Positions 21,738-30,752 are shown, counted from the first letter of the stretch. The stretch: DNA of 32,936 nucleotides from Comamonadaceae bacterium (GCA_021299555.1 JAJTGH010000020.1:1-32936), one strand, 5' to 3'. Notes: generated from the letters alone by a model not told the origin. Made by a program: numbers and translations.

Positions 21738-23753
21738 CTACTTCGGCCAGTAATTCGGCCAGATCAGCCGGGCAAGCCAATGGACACTGGTTTGGTCGGA
21801 CAGGCGCTGTGCGATGCGTTCGCGCAGGCGATGCTTCTCGCCGCCCGAAATACCCAGGGCATCGAGTAGCGCCTGCTGCCTGGCCTCATTCCGAGGATGT
21901 ATTCCGAGATACAGCCAACCGTCGCTGGCCCGGTACAAGCACTGCCAAGGGCTTTGGCCGGGCAGCAGATCTGTCGGCGCTTCGCTCAGTGCCTTTGCGC
22001 CTGCATCGTTGGACCGCCGGTGCAGTAAGAGGCTTTGATGCAACCCAGCGGTAAAGCTTAGCGCCGCATGCACTTGTTGACCCTGGCCTGTGCGCTGGCG
22101 GTGCCAAAGTCCCAGCCCGACGGCAAATGCCGCCAGGATGCCCGTGCCATAGTCATTGATCTCATAGGGCAAGCGCTGCGCGCCAGCGGGGCCACCAAAC
22201 TGAGCCTGGGCCCCAACACAGGCCTGGGCCTGCACCTCGTAGCCGCGGCGCTCCCCCCATGGGCCCTCGTAGCCGTAGGCGCTGATCGAGGCATAGATGA
22301 GATCGGGTCGCAGCGCTCGAGCCTGCTCGGGGCCGATGCCCAAGCGCTCAGCCACGCCCCTTGCGAAGTTCTGCAGCACCACGTCGCTGGTGGCGATTAA
22401 ATCTCGGGCTGTTGCCAGCCCCGAAGCAGATTGAAGATCCAGCAGCAGGCTGCGCTTGCCGCGGTTGACATCTTCGTGTGTGAGGATGGGTTCCTTCGGG
22501 TCATTGACTTTGATCACATCGGCACCGTATTCGGCCAACAGCCGGGCCCCAGTGGGCCCAGCCCAGATCTGGGTCAGGTCCAGCACCCGCAGGCCGTGCA
22601 GCGGGCCGGCGCAGCAAGGGCCCAGGGTGGGCCGGGCTTGCGTTACCGGTTCGACTGCGGCGCGCTGTGAGGTCCAGCCGGCATTCGATGCCGCTCGCTC
22701 TAAAGTGCGTGGGCGCGGGATCAGGCCCTCGAAGGCCGACAGACGCACGCCGATGCCGGGCTGCAGCATCGGCCCGAACTGTGGATCGTCTAAGGCGATG
22801 ACCGCGCCCGACTGCCTGGCATGTGGATGTGCCAGCCAGTCGTCCATAGTGTGACAGACCGCCAGCGGCACGCCTGCCTCAGCAGCCAGCGCTTGCCAAT
22901 GATGAGACGGACGGCTCAGAAAAAGTGCGCCAAGTTGGCGCCGCAGTTCGGCGGCCAGATCTGGCTCGTTGGCCAGCCTTGTGCGGTCGGTCAGGCCCTG
23001 CTCGCGCCAGTGGCTGACACCGGCTGCGTGGAGGAACCAGCCCAAAAAGCGCTTGCCGACGGGCGCAAAGTGCACATCGCGCCCGTCGCTGCAACGGTAG
23101 ATGCCAAAGCCAGTGAAGTCGAAGGACAGTTGCACAGGGCCCGGCATGGACATGCCGCGCGCGCCGATCAGGGAGAACATGGCGTCAAACAAGGGCACCT
23201 CGATGTGCTGGCCCTGTCCATCGCGCTTTCGGGCGATCAGGGCCATGACGCATGCTGTCGCCGCCTGCATCGCTGCGAAGTTTGAGGCCACTGGCAGTGC
23301 CAGAAAAGCGGGTTCCCCTACGCCGGCCAAGGGTCGGTAGGTGTCTGTGGCCGCCGCCACCACCCCCTCCCAGGCTGGCCAAGCTGCGCGAGGGTCGTCG
23401 CTGGCGAAGCCGGGTAGGCTGCAGTAAATTAAACCGGGATGACGCCGTCGCAGCTCAGCCTGCCCCCAGCCCAGTTGCTGCATCACGCCAGGCCGGAAGT
23501 TTTCAATCAGCACGTCGGCCTGCTCCAAGCGGTCCTCGACGATCCGCAAATTCCGGGGCTCAGTGAGATCGAGACTCAGACAGCGCTTCCCCCGGTTCCA
23601 GGTGGCGTTGGCTGGCGTGAGCAGACGCGGCCCACCCGGCGGATCAATGTGCAGCACCTCAGCGCCGTGATCGGCCAGCATCATCGCGCACAGTGGGCCA
23701 GCAACGTATTGGCCGAAATCAATCACCTTGATGCCGTCAAGTGCGCCTGTCAT
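21738..23753 (-). CDS. Tandem-domain class III (CaiB/BaiF) CoA-transferase family protein
   Basis: 671 aa with two homologous halves: ALDGIKVIDFGQYVAGPLCAMMLADHGAEVLHIDPP...NRGKRCLSLDL and LHGLRVLDLTQIWAGPTGARLLAEYGADVIKVNDP...NRGKRSLLLDL. Confidence 0.92.
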   Translation of the reverse strand: MTGALDGIKVIDFGQYVAGPLCAMMLADHGAEVLHIDPPGGPRLLTPANATWNRGKRCLSLDLTEPRNLRIVEDRLEQADVLIENFRPGVMQQLGWGQAELRRRHPGLIYCSLPGFASDDPRAAWPAWEGVVAAATDTYRPLAGVGEPAFLALPVASNFAAMQAATACVMALIARKRDGQGQHIEVPLFDAMFSLIGARGMSMPGPVQLSFDFTGFGIYRCSDGRDVHFAPVGKRFLGWFLHAAGVSHWREQGLTDRTRLANEPDLAAELRRQLGALFLSRPSHHWQALAAEAGVPLAVCHTMDDWLAHPHARQSGAVIALDDPQFGPMLQPGIGVRLSAFEGLIPRPRTLERAASNAGWTSQRAAVEPVTQARPTLGPCCAGPLHGLRVLDLTQIWAGPTGARLLAEYGADVIKVNDPKEPILTHEDVNRGKRSLLLDLQSASGLATARDLIATSDVVLQNFARGVAERLGIGPEQARALRPDLIYASISAYGYEGPWGERRGYEVQAQACVGAQAQFGGPAGAQRLPYEINDYGTGILAAFAVGLGLWHRQRTGQGQQVHAALSFTAGLHQSLLLHRRSNDAGAKALSEAPTDLLPGQSPWQCLYRASDGWLYLGIHPRNEARQQALLDALGISGGEKHRLRERIAQRLSDQTSVHWLARLIWPNYWPK

Positions 23754-23882
23754 GGATTCTCCCGGTTCGAGGGTGCGGTCTGTGCTTCGATGTGCCGCCT
23801 GCCGCCGTCATTCAGCGCTTGCTGGAGGCATTGCAGCCATCGGGGTTTGTACTGATGGGCTGGATGATGAGCATAAATCGGT

Positions 23883-23912
23883 TTGACGCCAAAGATACGG
23901 ATCTGATAGGAT
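23883..23912 (+). promoter_or_regulatory. Candidate sigma70 promoter for the catabolic operon
   Basis: TTGACG (23883-23888), 18-nt spacer, TAGGAT (23907-23912); only 4/6 match in the -10 box. Confidence 0.4.
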
Positions 23913-23915
23913 TTC

Positions 23916-23929
23916 ATTCCAATTGGAAT
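23916..23929. promoter_or_regulatory. 14-bp perfect palindrome, candidate operator
   Basis: ATTCCAATTGGAAT is its own reverse complement; located in the divergent intergenic region just downstream of the candidate -10. Confidence 0.55.
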
Positions 23930-23999
23930 TACTTTTTTACCGGCTGGTATGAATTGAGCGGCCGGTCCGAACACGCATTGCTGCAAAGCAGGAGCCCTT

Positions 24000-25163
24000 A
24001 TGAACTTCGAATTCACCCAGGAGCAGCGCGCCCTTCAGGAGGCGGTGCGTCGCTTTGTCGACAAGGAAATGCCCAAGCATCTCATAGCCCAATGGGACCA
24101 GGCAGGCGAATTCCCCGACGATCTGCTCGACAAGATGGCCGAGCTCGGCCTGATGGGCGCTTCGGTACCGTTGGCCTATGGAGGTACGGGCGGAGGCGTC
24201 ATGGAAGAAACCATCATCTTGGAAGAAATCGCTCGCCACAGTTCCTCGGTGGCGATGGCCTATGGCATGGATGTCTGCTTCGGCGCGGTCACGGTTGAGC
24301 GCCACGGCAATGATGAGCAACGCGAGTATTTCTTACCCCGATTGGTCAAGGGCGACTGTCATTTTGCACTGTCGATGACAGAGCCCGATGGTGGCACCGA
24401 TATTCTCGGTGCGATGAAAACCAACGCCCGCCTTGACGGTGATGAGTACGTCATCAATGGTGCCAAGGTCTACACCACCGGCCTGAACATTGCTTCGCAT
24501 ATTTTTGTGGTCGCCCGCACCGGCCGCGACGAGAACAAGCCCTCGCATGGCCTGACGGTCTTTCTGATCCCAAAAGATACGACCGGCGTGACTTACAGCA
24601 AGATCAAGAAATTGGGCTCGTGGTTTTTGCATTCCTACGAAGTGGTGTACCGGGACGTGCGGGTACCGGCCAGCTGCGTCATTGGCACGCCCAACCGTGG
24701 CTGGCATGCGATTCTTGATACTTTGAATAATGAGCGCATCTTCATAGCTGCGGTTTGCGCGGGCTTGGGCCGCGCCGCGCTGGAAGAAGGCATTCAGTAT
24801 GCGCGCGATCGCAAGGCCTTTGGCAAGTCGATCGGCCAGTTCCAGGCTGTACAGCATCAGTTGGCCGATTCGCTGGTCGAACTAGACCTCGCGCAGCTGA
24901 GCACTTACAAGGCAGCCTGGATGCAAGACCAGAAGCTCGACTGTTCGGTGCAGGCTGCATCGGCAAAGTACTATGCTTCGGAAGCGGCGTTCCGCGCCAC
25001 CGATCGGGGCATGCGGGTGCTGGCCGGCGCTGGCTTCACCATGGACTATCACATGCAGCGTTACTACCGAGACATCAGGCAGTTGATCTTTGCACCCGTC
25101 ACCAATGAAATGAGCAAGAATTTCATCGCGCAGGCCGGCTGCGGCCTGCCCCGCTCCTATTGA
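24000..25163 (+). CDS. Acyl-CoA dehydrogenase
   Basis: 387 aa; MNFEFTQEQRALQEAVRRFVDKEM, FALSMTEPDGGTDILGAMKTNA, ARDRKAFGKSIGQFQAVQHQLADSLVELD, C-term GLPRSY. Confidence 0.95.
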   Translation: MNFEFTQEQRALQEAVRRFVDKEMPKHLIAQWDQAGEFPDDLLDKMAELGLMGASVPLAYGGTGGGVMEETIILEEIARHSSSVAMAYGMDVCFGAVTVERHGNDEQREYFLPRLVKGDCHFALSMTEPDGGTDILGAMKTNARLDGDEYVINGAKVYTTGLNIASHIFVVARTGRDENKPSHGLTVFLIPKDTTGVTYSKIKKLGSWFLHSYEVVYRDVRVPASCVIGTPNRGWHAILDTLNNERIFIAAVCAGLGRAALEEGIQYARDRKAFGKSIGQFQAVQHQLADSLVELDLAQLSTYKAAWMQDQKLDCSVQAASAKYYASEAAFRATDRGMRVLAGAGFTMDYHMQRYYRDIRQLIFAPVTNEMSKNFIAQAGCGLPRSY

Positions 25164-25184
25164 TACTGCCCGGGAGATACGGCT

Positions 25185-26756
25185 ATGCATGTTTCCGGCA
25201 CGCGCTTGCTAGCAGACTTGTTGCATGAAAAGACGCAGCAGCAACCCGATCATCCGCTGGTGGTGTTTGAAGACGTGCATGGCGCGGTTTCGCAGCTGAG
25301 CTACCGCGATTTTTCATCGGCCGTCAATCGGCTTTGCAATGCGCTGATTTCTCAAGGCGTGCAGCCGGGGCAAAAAGTTGCTCTGATGATGAATAACTGC
25401 ACCGAGTTCCTGTTGGCCTGGATGGCCATTAACCAGGCCGGTGCGGTGATGGTGCCGGTCAATGTGCTCTACGCGCCCGACGAACTGCAATATCTGCTCA
25501 ACAACTCCGAGAGTGTGGGCCTGATCGCCGAGACGCGCTTCCTGCCGGTCTACCAGGAGGTGGCGGCGCAGTGTCCCGCGGTCAGTGTGCGTATTTGCGC
25601 CAGGCAAGGGCAGTCCAGCGAAGGTTTTGTCCGGCTGGACGACATCATGAGCCGTTACAGCGATGAGCGCCAGGTGGTGCGAGTCTCTCCCGATGCGCCG
25701 GCGCAGATCATCTTCACCTCCGGTACCACCTCCCGCCCCAAGGGCGCCATCATCAGCCACCGCGCCTCGCTGATTCAGGGTATCGCCGTCGGTCAGGCCT
25801 TGGGTATGGTGCCGAAGGACCGGGCCTGTGTGGTGTTGCCTCTGTTTCATGTCAATGGGCAATATGTCAGCGTGGTGCCGACCCTGACGCTTGGTGGCAC
25901 CATTGTTTTGCTCGAAGCCTACAGCGCCACCCGGTACTGGGAGCAGGTGCGCCGTCATGCCTGTACGTTGATCAGCATCGTCCCGATGCAGCTGCGCACT
26001 ATGCTAGCCCAGCCGCCGCAGCCCGATGATGCACAGCACCATGTGCGGCTGTCCTTCTATGCCCTGCCTACCACCGACGAGGAGTGGGATACGTTTGAAA
26101 AGCGCTTTGGGGTTCGGCTGATCGAAGGCTATGGGCTGTCCGAGACCCTGGGTATTTGTACCTGCAACCCGGTGCACGGCCGCATCAAGCGTCACTGTAT
26201 CGGCTTGCCCGTGCTGGGCCGGCAGGTTCGGGTGGTCGATGACGCAGGCATCGACTGTCCGACCGGGCAGGTCGGCCGCATCTGGATTCAGGGCGAGCCC
26301 ATGTTCTCGGGCTACTACCGAAACGAAGAAGCGACCGCCGCCTGCATGAGTGGCGACTGGTTCGATACTGGCGACAACGGCTCGCTCGATGAGGACGGCT
26401 ATGTTCATTTTTTTGACCGATCCAAAGATGTGATCAAGCGAGCTGGCGAAAACATCGCAGCCACCGAAGTCGAGCGAGTGCTCAACGAGCATCCGGCGAT
26501 TGCCGAATCGGCGGTCATTGCCGTGCCCGACCCTCTGCGCGACGAGGCGGTCAAAGCCTTCGTGGTTCTGCGTCCGGGTCATACCCTGAGTGAACAAGAG
26601 GTACAGGGCTGGTGTGCCAGCCGACTCGCGCGCTTCAAGGTCCCCTCATTTGTGAGCTTTATTGACGAACTGCCCAAGACCAGCATAGGCAAGATCATGA
26701 AATATGTACTCAAACAGGGGGGCAGTCATGGCACGCAAGAAGCAAGTCGCCCTTAA
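25185..26756 (+). CDS. AMP-forming acyl-CoA ligase, crotonobetaine/carnitine-CoA ligase-like
   Basis: 523 aa; IIFTSGTTSRPKGAIISH, GYGLSET, SGDWFDTGDNGSLDEDGYVHFFDRSKDVIKRAGENIAATEVE, KTSIGKIMKYVLK. Confidence 0.93.
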   Translation: MHVSGTRLLADLLHEKTQQQPDHPLVVFEDVHGAVSQLSYRDFSSAVNRLCNALISQGVQPGQKVALMMNNCTEFLLAWMAINQAGAVMVPVNVLYAPDELQYLLNNSESVGLIAETRFLPVYQEVAAQCPAVSVRICARQGQSSEGFVRLDDIMSRYSDERQVVRVSPDAPAQIIFTSGTTSRPKGAIISHRASLIQGIAVGQALGMVPKDRACVVLPLFHVNGQYVSVVPTLTLGGTIVLLEAYSATRYWEQVRRHACTLISIVPMQLRTMLAQPPQPDDAQHHVRLSFYALPTTDEEWDTFEKRFGVRLIEGYGLSETLGICTCNPVHGRIKRHCIGLPVLGRQVRVVDDAGIDCPTGQVGRIWIQGEPMFSGYYRNEEATAACMSGDWFDTGDNGSLDEDGYVHFFDRSKDVIKRAGENIAATEVERVLNEHPAIAESAVIAVPDPLRDEAVKAFVVLRPGHTLSEQEVQGWCASRLARFKVPSFVSFIDELPKTSIGKIMKYVLKQGGSHGTQEASRP

Positions 26757-27723
26757 TTCCTTGGGCCTGGGGGCAGAGCAGGCGCTGAAGATTTATGCCA
26801 AGCTGGTGGAGATCCGCCAGTGCGAGCAGCAGCTCAATACCGCATTCGCTAAAAATCTCTTTCCAGGCTATATCCACTCCTACCAGGGGCAGGAGGCCTG
26901 CGCGGTCGGCGTGTGTTCTACCTTGCGCGACGACGACTGCATCGTCAGCACCCACCGGGGCCGGGGTCACTACCTGGCCAAGGGGATGGCCCTCGAGCCA
27001 ATGGTGTGTGAGATGTTCGGCAAAGCCAATGGCATTTGTGGCGGCCGCGGCGGAGAGATGCATGCAGCCGATCCAGCGGTAGGCATACTTGGGGGCAACG
27101 GCATCGTCGGGGGCGGCATTCCCTATGCCACTGGCGCAGCCTATTCGGCTGTGCTCGACGGCAGTGATCGGGTCTGTGTGGTGTTTTTTGGCGAAGGCGC
27201 CAGCAACCAAGGCTCTTTCCATGAGTCGCTAAATTTGGCAGCCGCTTGGAATCTGCCGCTGATTTTTGTTTGCGAGAACAACCTTTATGCCGAGATGACA
27301 CCGTTTCGTGACACCTCGCGCCAAATTGATGTGGCCGAGCGGGCTCATGGCTACGGAATCTCCGGCCACAGCGTTGACGGTAACGATGTATTGGCGGTAC
27401 GAGCGGCCAGCCTGGCTGCGGTCGGGCAAGCCCGTGCTGGCAAGGGACCGACCCTGCTTGAGCTCAAAACCTATCGGCATGGTGGTCACTTCCAGGGCGA
27501 TCCCTGTCATTACCGAAGCCGTGAGGAAGAGCAACTTTGGCTGGAGCGAGACCCGGTGCAGCGATTTCGTAACGTCGTCTTGCAGCAAGGCTGGCAGAGC
27601 GAGAATCAGTTGGCAGCATTGGAGGCAGGAATCGAGGCGCAGGTCGGCGCTGCGATCGATCTGGCCTTGCGCAGCCCCGACCCTGATCCCTCTGAGGCCT
27701 TGCGTCATGTCTATGCCAACTGA
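26728..27723 (+). CDS. TPP-dependent dehydrogenase E1 alpha subunit (acetoin dehydrogenase/PDH-like)
   Basis: ATG 26728 (MARKKQVALNSLG) overlaps the end of the upstream ligase; HRGRGHYLAKG, GGRGGEMHAAD, TPP motif GEGASNQG...CENN, TYRHGGHFQGDPCHYR. Confidence 0.93.
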   Translation: MARKKQVALNSLGLGAEQALKIYAKLVEIRQCEQQLNTAFAKNLFPGYIHSYQGQEACAVGVCSTLRDDDCIVSTHRGRGHYLAKGMALEPMVCEMFGKANGICGGRGGEMHAADPAVGILGGNGIVGGGIPYATGAAYSAVLDGSDRVCVVFFGEGASNQGSFHESLNLAAAWNLPLIFVCENNLYAEMTPFRDTSRQIDVAERAHGYGISGHSVDGNDVLAVRAASLAAVGQARAGKGPTLLELKTYRHGGHFQGDPCHYRSREEEQLWLERDPVQRFRNVVLQQGWQSENQLAALEAGIEAQVGAAIDLALRSPDPDPSEALRHVYAN

Positions 27724-27741
27724 ATCCCTGGAGTGAGCGCC

Positions 27742-28719
27742 ATGACGAGCAAGACTTACTGCTGGGCCATCATCGATGCGATGCGCGAAGAGATGGAGCG
27801 CGACCCGAATGTGTTTCTGGTTGGCGAGGACGTGGGACCTGCCGGCGGCGCCTTTGGCGCCTCGCGTGGCCTGCACAAGGTTTTTGGGCCCTTGCGGGTG
27901 CGCGACACCCCGATCAGCGAAGAGGTCATCGTCGGCCTGGCCGTGGGCGCGGCCATGACTGGTAAAAGGCCGATTGTCGAAGTCATGTTCATGGACTTTT
28001 TTGGCCTGTGTCTGGACCAGATCGCCAACCAGGCGGCCAAGATGCACTACCTCTACCAGGGCATGTTCAAAATGCCCTTGGTCATCCGCACCAATGTGGC
28101 GGTTGAGATGGGCATAGGCCCGCACCATTCTCAAAGCCTGGAGGCCTGGGTCGGCCATGTGCCGGGTCTGAAAGTACTCATGCCTAGCACACCGCGCGAT
28201 GCCAAGGGTCTGCTCAAGTCGGCCATCCGAGACAACAACCCAGTGATCTTCATTGAACACCTGGCCCTGCACCGCATGAAGGAAGACATCGACGACGGCG
28301 AAGAAATTCTGATTCCCATTGGCAAGGCCGATGTCAAGCGTGTCGGCCGCGACATCACAGTGGTGGCCACCGGCCTGATGGTGCACAAGGCTTTGCAGGC
28401 GGCGCAGGTGCTCTCCGGCGAGGGCATAGACATTGAGGTAATCGATCCGCGCACCATCAGTCCGTTAGATATAGACACCATCGCGGCATCGGTCGAAAAA
28501 ACCAACCGCGCCATGGTGGTCAGTTCTGCCCACAAGCCCTTCGGCTTTGGCTCGGAGGTTGCCGCCGAGTTGATGGAGCGCGCCTTCTTTCACCTGGACG
28601 CCCCGGTGATGCGAGTGACGCCGCCCTTCACCCCCCAGCCCTTTGGCAAGGGCTTTGAAAAGTTTCTCCATCCCGATGCCGATCGGATTGTGGCGGCGGC
28701 GCGGGATTTGATGCGATGA
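27742..28719 (+). CDS. TPP-dependent dehydrogenase E1 beta subunit
   Basis: TYCWAIIDAMREEMERDPNVFLVGEDVG, DTPISEEVIVGLAVGAAMTGKRPIVEVMFMDF, GPHHSQSLEAWVGHVPGLKVLMPSTPRDAKGLLKSAI, VIDPRTISPLDIDTI. Confidence 0.94.
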   Translation: MTSKTYCWAIIDAMREEMERDPNVFLVGEDVGPAGGAFGASRGLHKVFGPLRVRDTPISEEVIVGLAVGAAMTGKRPIVEVMFMDFFGLCLDQIANQAAKMHYLYQGMFKMPLVIRTNVAVEMGIGPHHSQSLEAWVGHVPGLKVLMPSTPRDAKGLLKSAIRDNNPVIFIEHLALHRMKEDIDDGEEILIPIGKADVKRVGRDITVVATGLMVHKALQAAQVLSGEGIDIEVIDPRTISPLDIDTIAASVEKTNRAMVVSSAHKPFGFGSEVAAELMERAFFHLDAPVMRVTPPFTPQPFGKGFEKFLHPDADRIVAAARDLMR

Positions 28720-29966
28720 GCCAGGGCGTCCATATTCCCAAGCTGGGCCTGACCATGGAGGAGGCCACCTTGCTGCAGTGGCATGTCCCTAGCGACGGTC
28801 GGGTCGACAAAGGTGCGGTGTTGCTGACCATCGAGACAGACAAGATCACCTTTGATGTGGAGGCTGAAGCTTCAGGTTTTCTTGAGCAGGTGGCCGACGT
28901 CGGAGACCGGTTGAAAATTGGCGAATTGGTTGGTTATCTGCATGAGCGCGCCGGCCAGCGCTGCGGAGCAGGCTCACCCGCAGTCAGCGGTGTATCCGCA
29001 CCCGCACCGTCCTCCGCTGCGGCGCCTGTGTTCCAAAGTTCTCACCCCGCGGCGCTGACAGTGGCGTGCGCCTCAGGAGGACGTCAACTGGTCTCGCCCG
29101 TGGCACGGCGCCTGGCGCAGGAGCATGGGCTTGCGCTGCCTCAAATCATTGGAAGCGGCCCTGGCGGGGCTGTTTTGCGCCGCGACGTTCTGGCCACAGC
29201 CGCGGCTCAGGCGAGCGCACCCGCGCAAGCCCCCGCAGCGCCTGCGCTGCAGAGTCTCGTGGCTGCGGCATCGGTCCAACGCCGGCCGATGAGCGCCATG
29301 CGCAGGACCATCAGCCAGCGCATGATGCACAGCCTGCACAGCAGCGCCCAGATGACCGGTTTTGGTCGGATCGACATGGGCCAGGCGGTGGCCTGGCGTC
29401 GCAGCTTGGTCGAGCGTGAGGCTGACCTGGGCGTTCGCATCACCTATACCGACCTGCTGCTTAAAGCTTGCGCCTGCGTGCTGCGCGACATGCCCGAAAT
29501 CAATGCGTATATCGACGGTGATGACATCGTCAGCCTGGCTGATATCCACATTGGATTGGCGGTGGCGGTCGATGGCGGTTTGGTGGTGCCCGTGCTGCGC
29601 CATATCGATCGGCTCAGTTTGGTCGAACTGGCCCAGCAGCGCGAGCAACTGATCGCACGGGCACGTACTGGAAAGCTCATGCCCGACGAGATGAATGGTG
29701 GCAGCTTTACCCTGAGCAACTTCGGCAGCTATGGCGGTGACTTTGAAACGCCCATCCTCAATTGGCCACAGTCGGCCTTGCTGGGCATAGGCCAGATCAG
29801 CGACGAGGCGGTGGTGCGAGACGGTCAGGTGGTGGCTCGGCCGATGATGATGATCAGCCTGACCTTTGACCATCGGCTGATTGACGGCGCGCTGGCCGGC
29901 CGTTTTCGCAGCCGCTTGCGCGAGTTGCTCGAGCGGCCTGCCTTGATGATGGCGCGCATGAGGTAA
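28716..29966 (+). CDS. Dihydrolipoamide acyltransferase (E2) with one N-terminal lipoyl domain
   Basis: Lipoyl site TIETDKITFDVEAEASG, peripheral subunit binding region VSPVARRLAQEHGLALPQIIGSGPGGAVLRRDV, catalytic FDHRLIDGALAGRF; ATGA overlap with E1 beta stop. Confidence 0.94.
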   Translation: MSQGVHIPKLGLTMEEATLLQWHVPSDGRVDKGAVLLTIETDKITFDVEAEASGFLEQVADVGDRLKIGELVGYLHERAGQRCGAGSPAVSGVSAPAPSSAAAPVFQSSHPAALTVACASGGRQLVSPVARRLAQEHGLALPQIIGSGPGGAVLRRDVLATAAAQASAPAQAPAAPALQSLVAAASVQRRPMSAMRRTISQRMMHSLHSSAQMTGFGRIDMGQAVAWRRSLVEREADLGVRITYTDLLLKACACVLRDMPEINAYIDGDDIVSLADIHIGLAVAVDGGLVVPVLRHIDRLSLVELAQQREQLIARARTGKLMPDEMNGGSFTLSNFGSYGGDFETPILNWPQSALLGIGQISDEAVVRDGQVVARPMMMISLTFDHRLIDGALAGRFRSRLRELLERPALMMARMR

Positions 29967-29970
29967 CAGT

Positions 29971-30363
29971 GTGATCCCTGATTTTTGCTACGAAACCGCC
30001 AAGCTGGGGCAGGTGCTTTGCAGTGGCGTCTGCGATGTGACGGCCGGCGATGTGGAGCGCTTTCGCCGCCTTTTCGGTTATGAGGCCGCAGCAGACCCCA
30101 GCCTGGCTCCAAGCAGCATGGGGCTTACCTATGGACTGCGACTGGGCTGGGAGCATTCGATTTTTCCGCCGGGCGTAGTCCGCATGGGTGATGATGATGT
30201 GTTTGGCGTGCCGGCCCGGGTTGGTGATCGTTTAACCACAACGTTTTCCATCGTCGAAAAGTTTGAGAAAAAAAACAGGCGCTTCTTGCGCTACGAGATG
30301 CGAACGATCAATCAGCGCGCTGCACTGGTCTGCGCCATCAGTTTTGTGGGGCTGATGCCATGA
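29971..30363 (+). CDS. MaoC-like N-terminal / FAS1-like hotdog dehydratase domain protein
   Basis: 130 aa, GTG start; PSSMGLTYGLRLGWEHSIFPPGVVRMGDDDVFGVPARVGDRLTTTFSIVEKFEKKNRRFLRYEMRTINQ; paired with next gene. Confidence 0.75.
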   Translation: MIPDFCYETAKLGQVLCSGVCDVTAGDVERFRRLFGYEAAADPSLAPSSMGLTYGLRLGWEHSIFPPGVVRMGDDDVFGVPARVGDRLTTTFSIVEKFEKKNRRFLRYEMRTINQRAALVCAISFVGLMP

Positions 30364-30752
30364 ATGATGCACCCGATTCGGTGTTACCGTCTTGCGAGAT
30401 CCGGATCACCCAGGCCCTGATCAATGAATACGCTCACCTGTCGGGCGATTTCAATCCGGTTCATGTGGACCCGCAGGCTGCAGCTGGCAGCAGCTTTGGC
30501 ACCACCATCGCCCATGGCTGTATTCCGCTGGAGCCCGTTTTTCAATCGCTGCTTCGCTGGAGCGGTCTGCAGAGCCTGCCGACGCAGACCCGCTTTCGTT
30601 TGCGGTATAGAGCGCCATCGCGTCCGGGCGACACCATACATTCGCAGGTACAGGTTACTTCACGCGAGCCAGGTAAGGTGCAGCTGAGTTTCGCCTGCCT
30701 GAACCAGCTCGATCAGCTGGTGCTCGATGGCGACTGTGATTTCCCCCTATGA
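30360..30752 (+). CDS. MaoC family dehydratase (hydratase 2 motif)
   Basis: 130 aa; YAHLSGDFNPVHVDPQAAAGSSFGTTIAHGCI catalytic motif; ATGA overlap with upstream gene. Confidence 0.9.
   Translation: MNDAPDSVLPSCEIRITQALINEYAHLSGDFNPVHVDPQAAAGSSFGTTIAHGCIPLEPVFQSLLRWSGLQSLPTQTRFRLRYRAPSRPGDTIHSQVQVTSREPGKVQLSFACLNQLDQLVLDGDCDFPL

Noticed and set aside
27229-28386. 385-aa minus-strand ORF opposite E1alpha/E1beta
   Set aside because: Antisense shadow ORF; E1 subunit motifs are on the plus strand.
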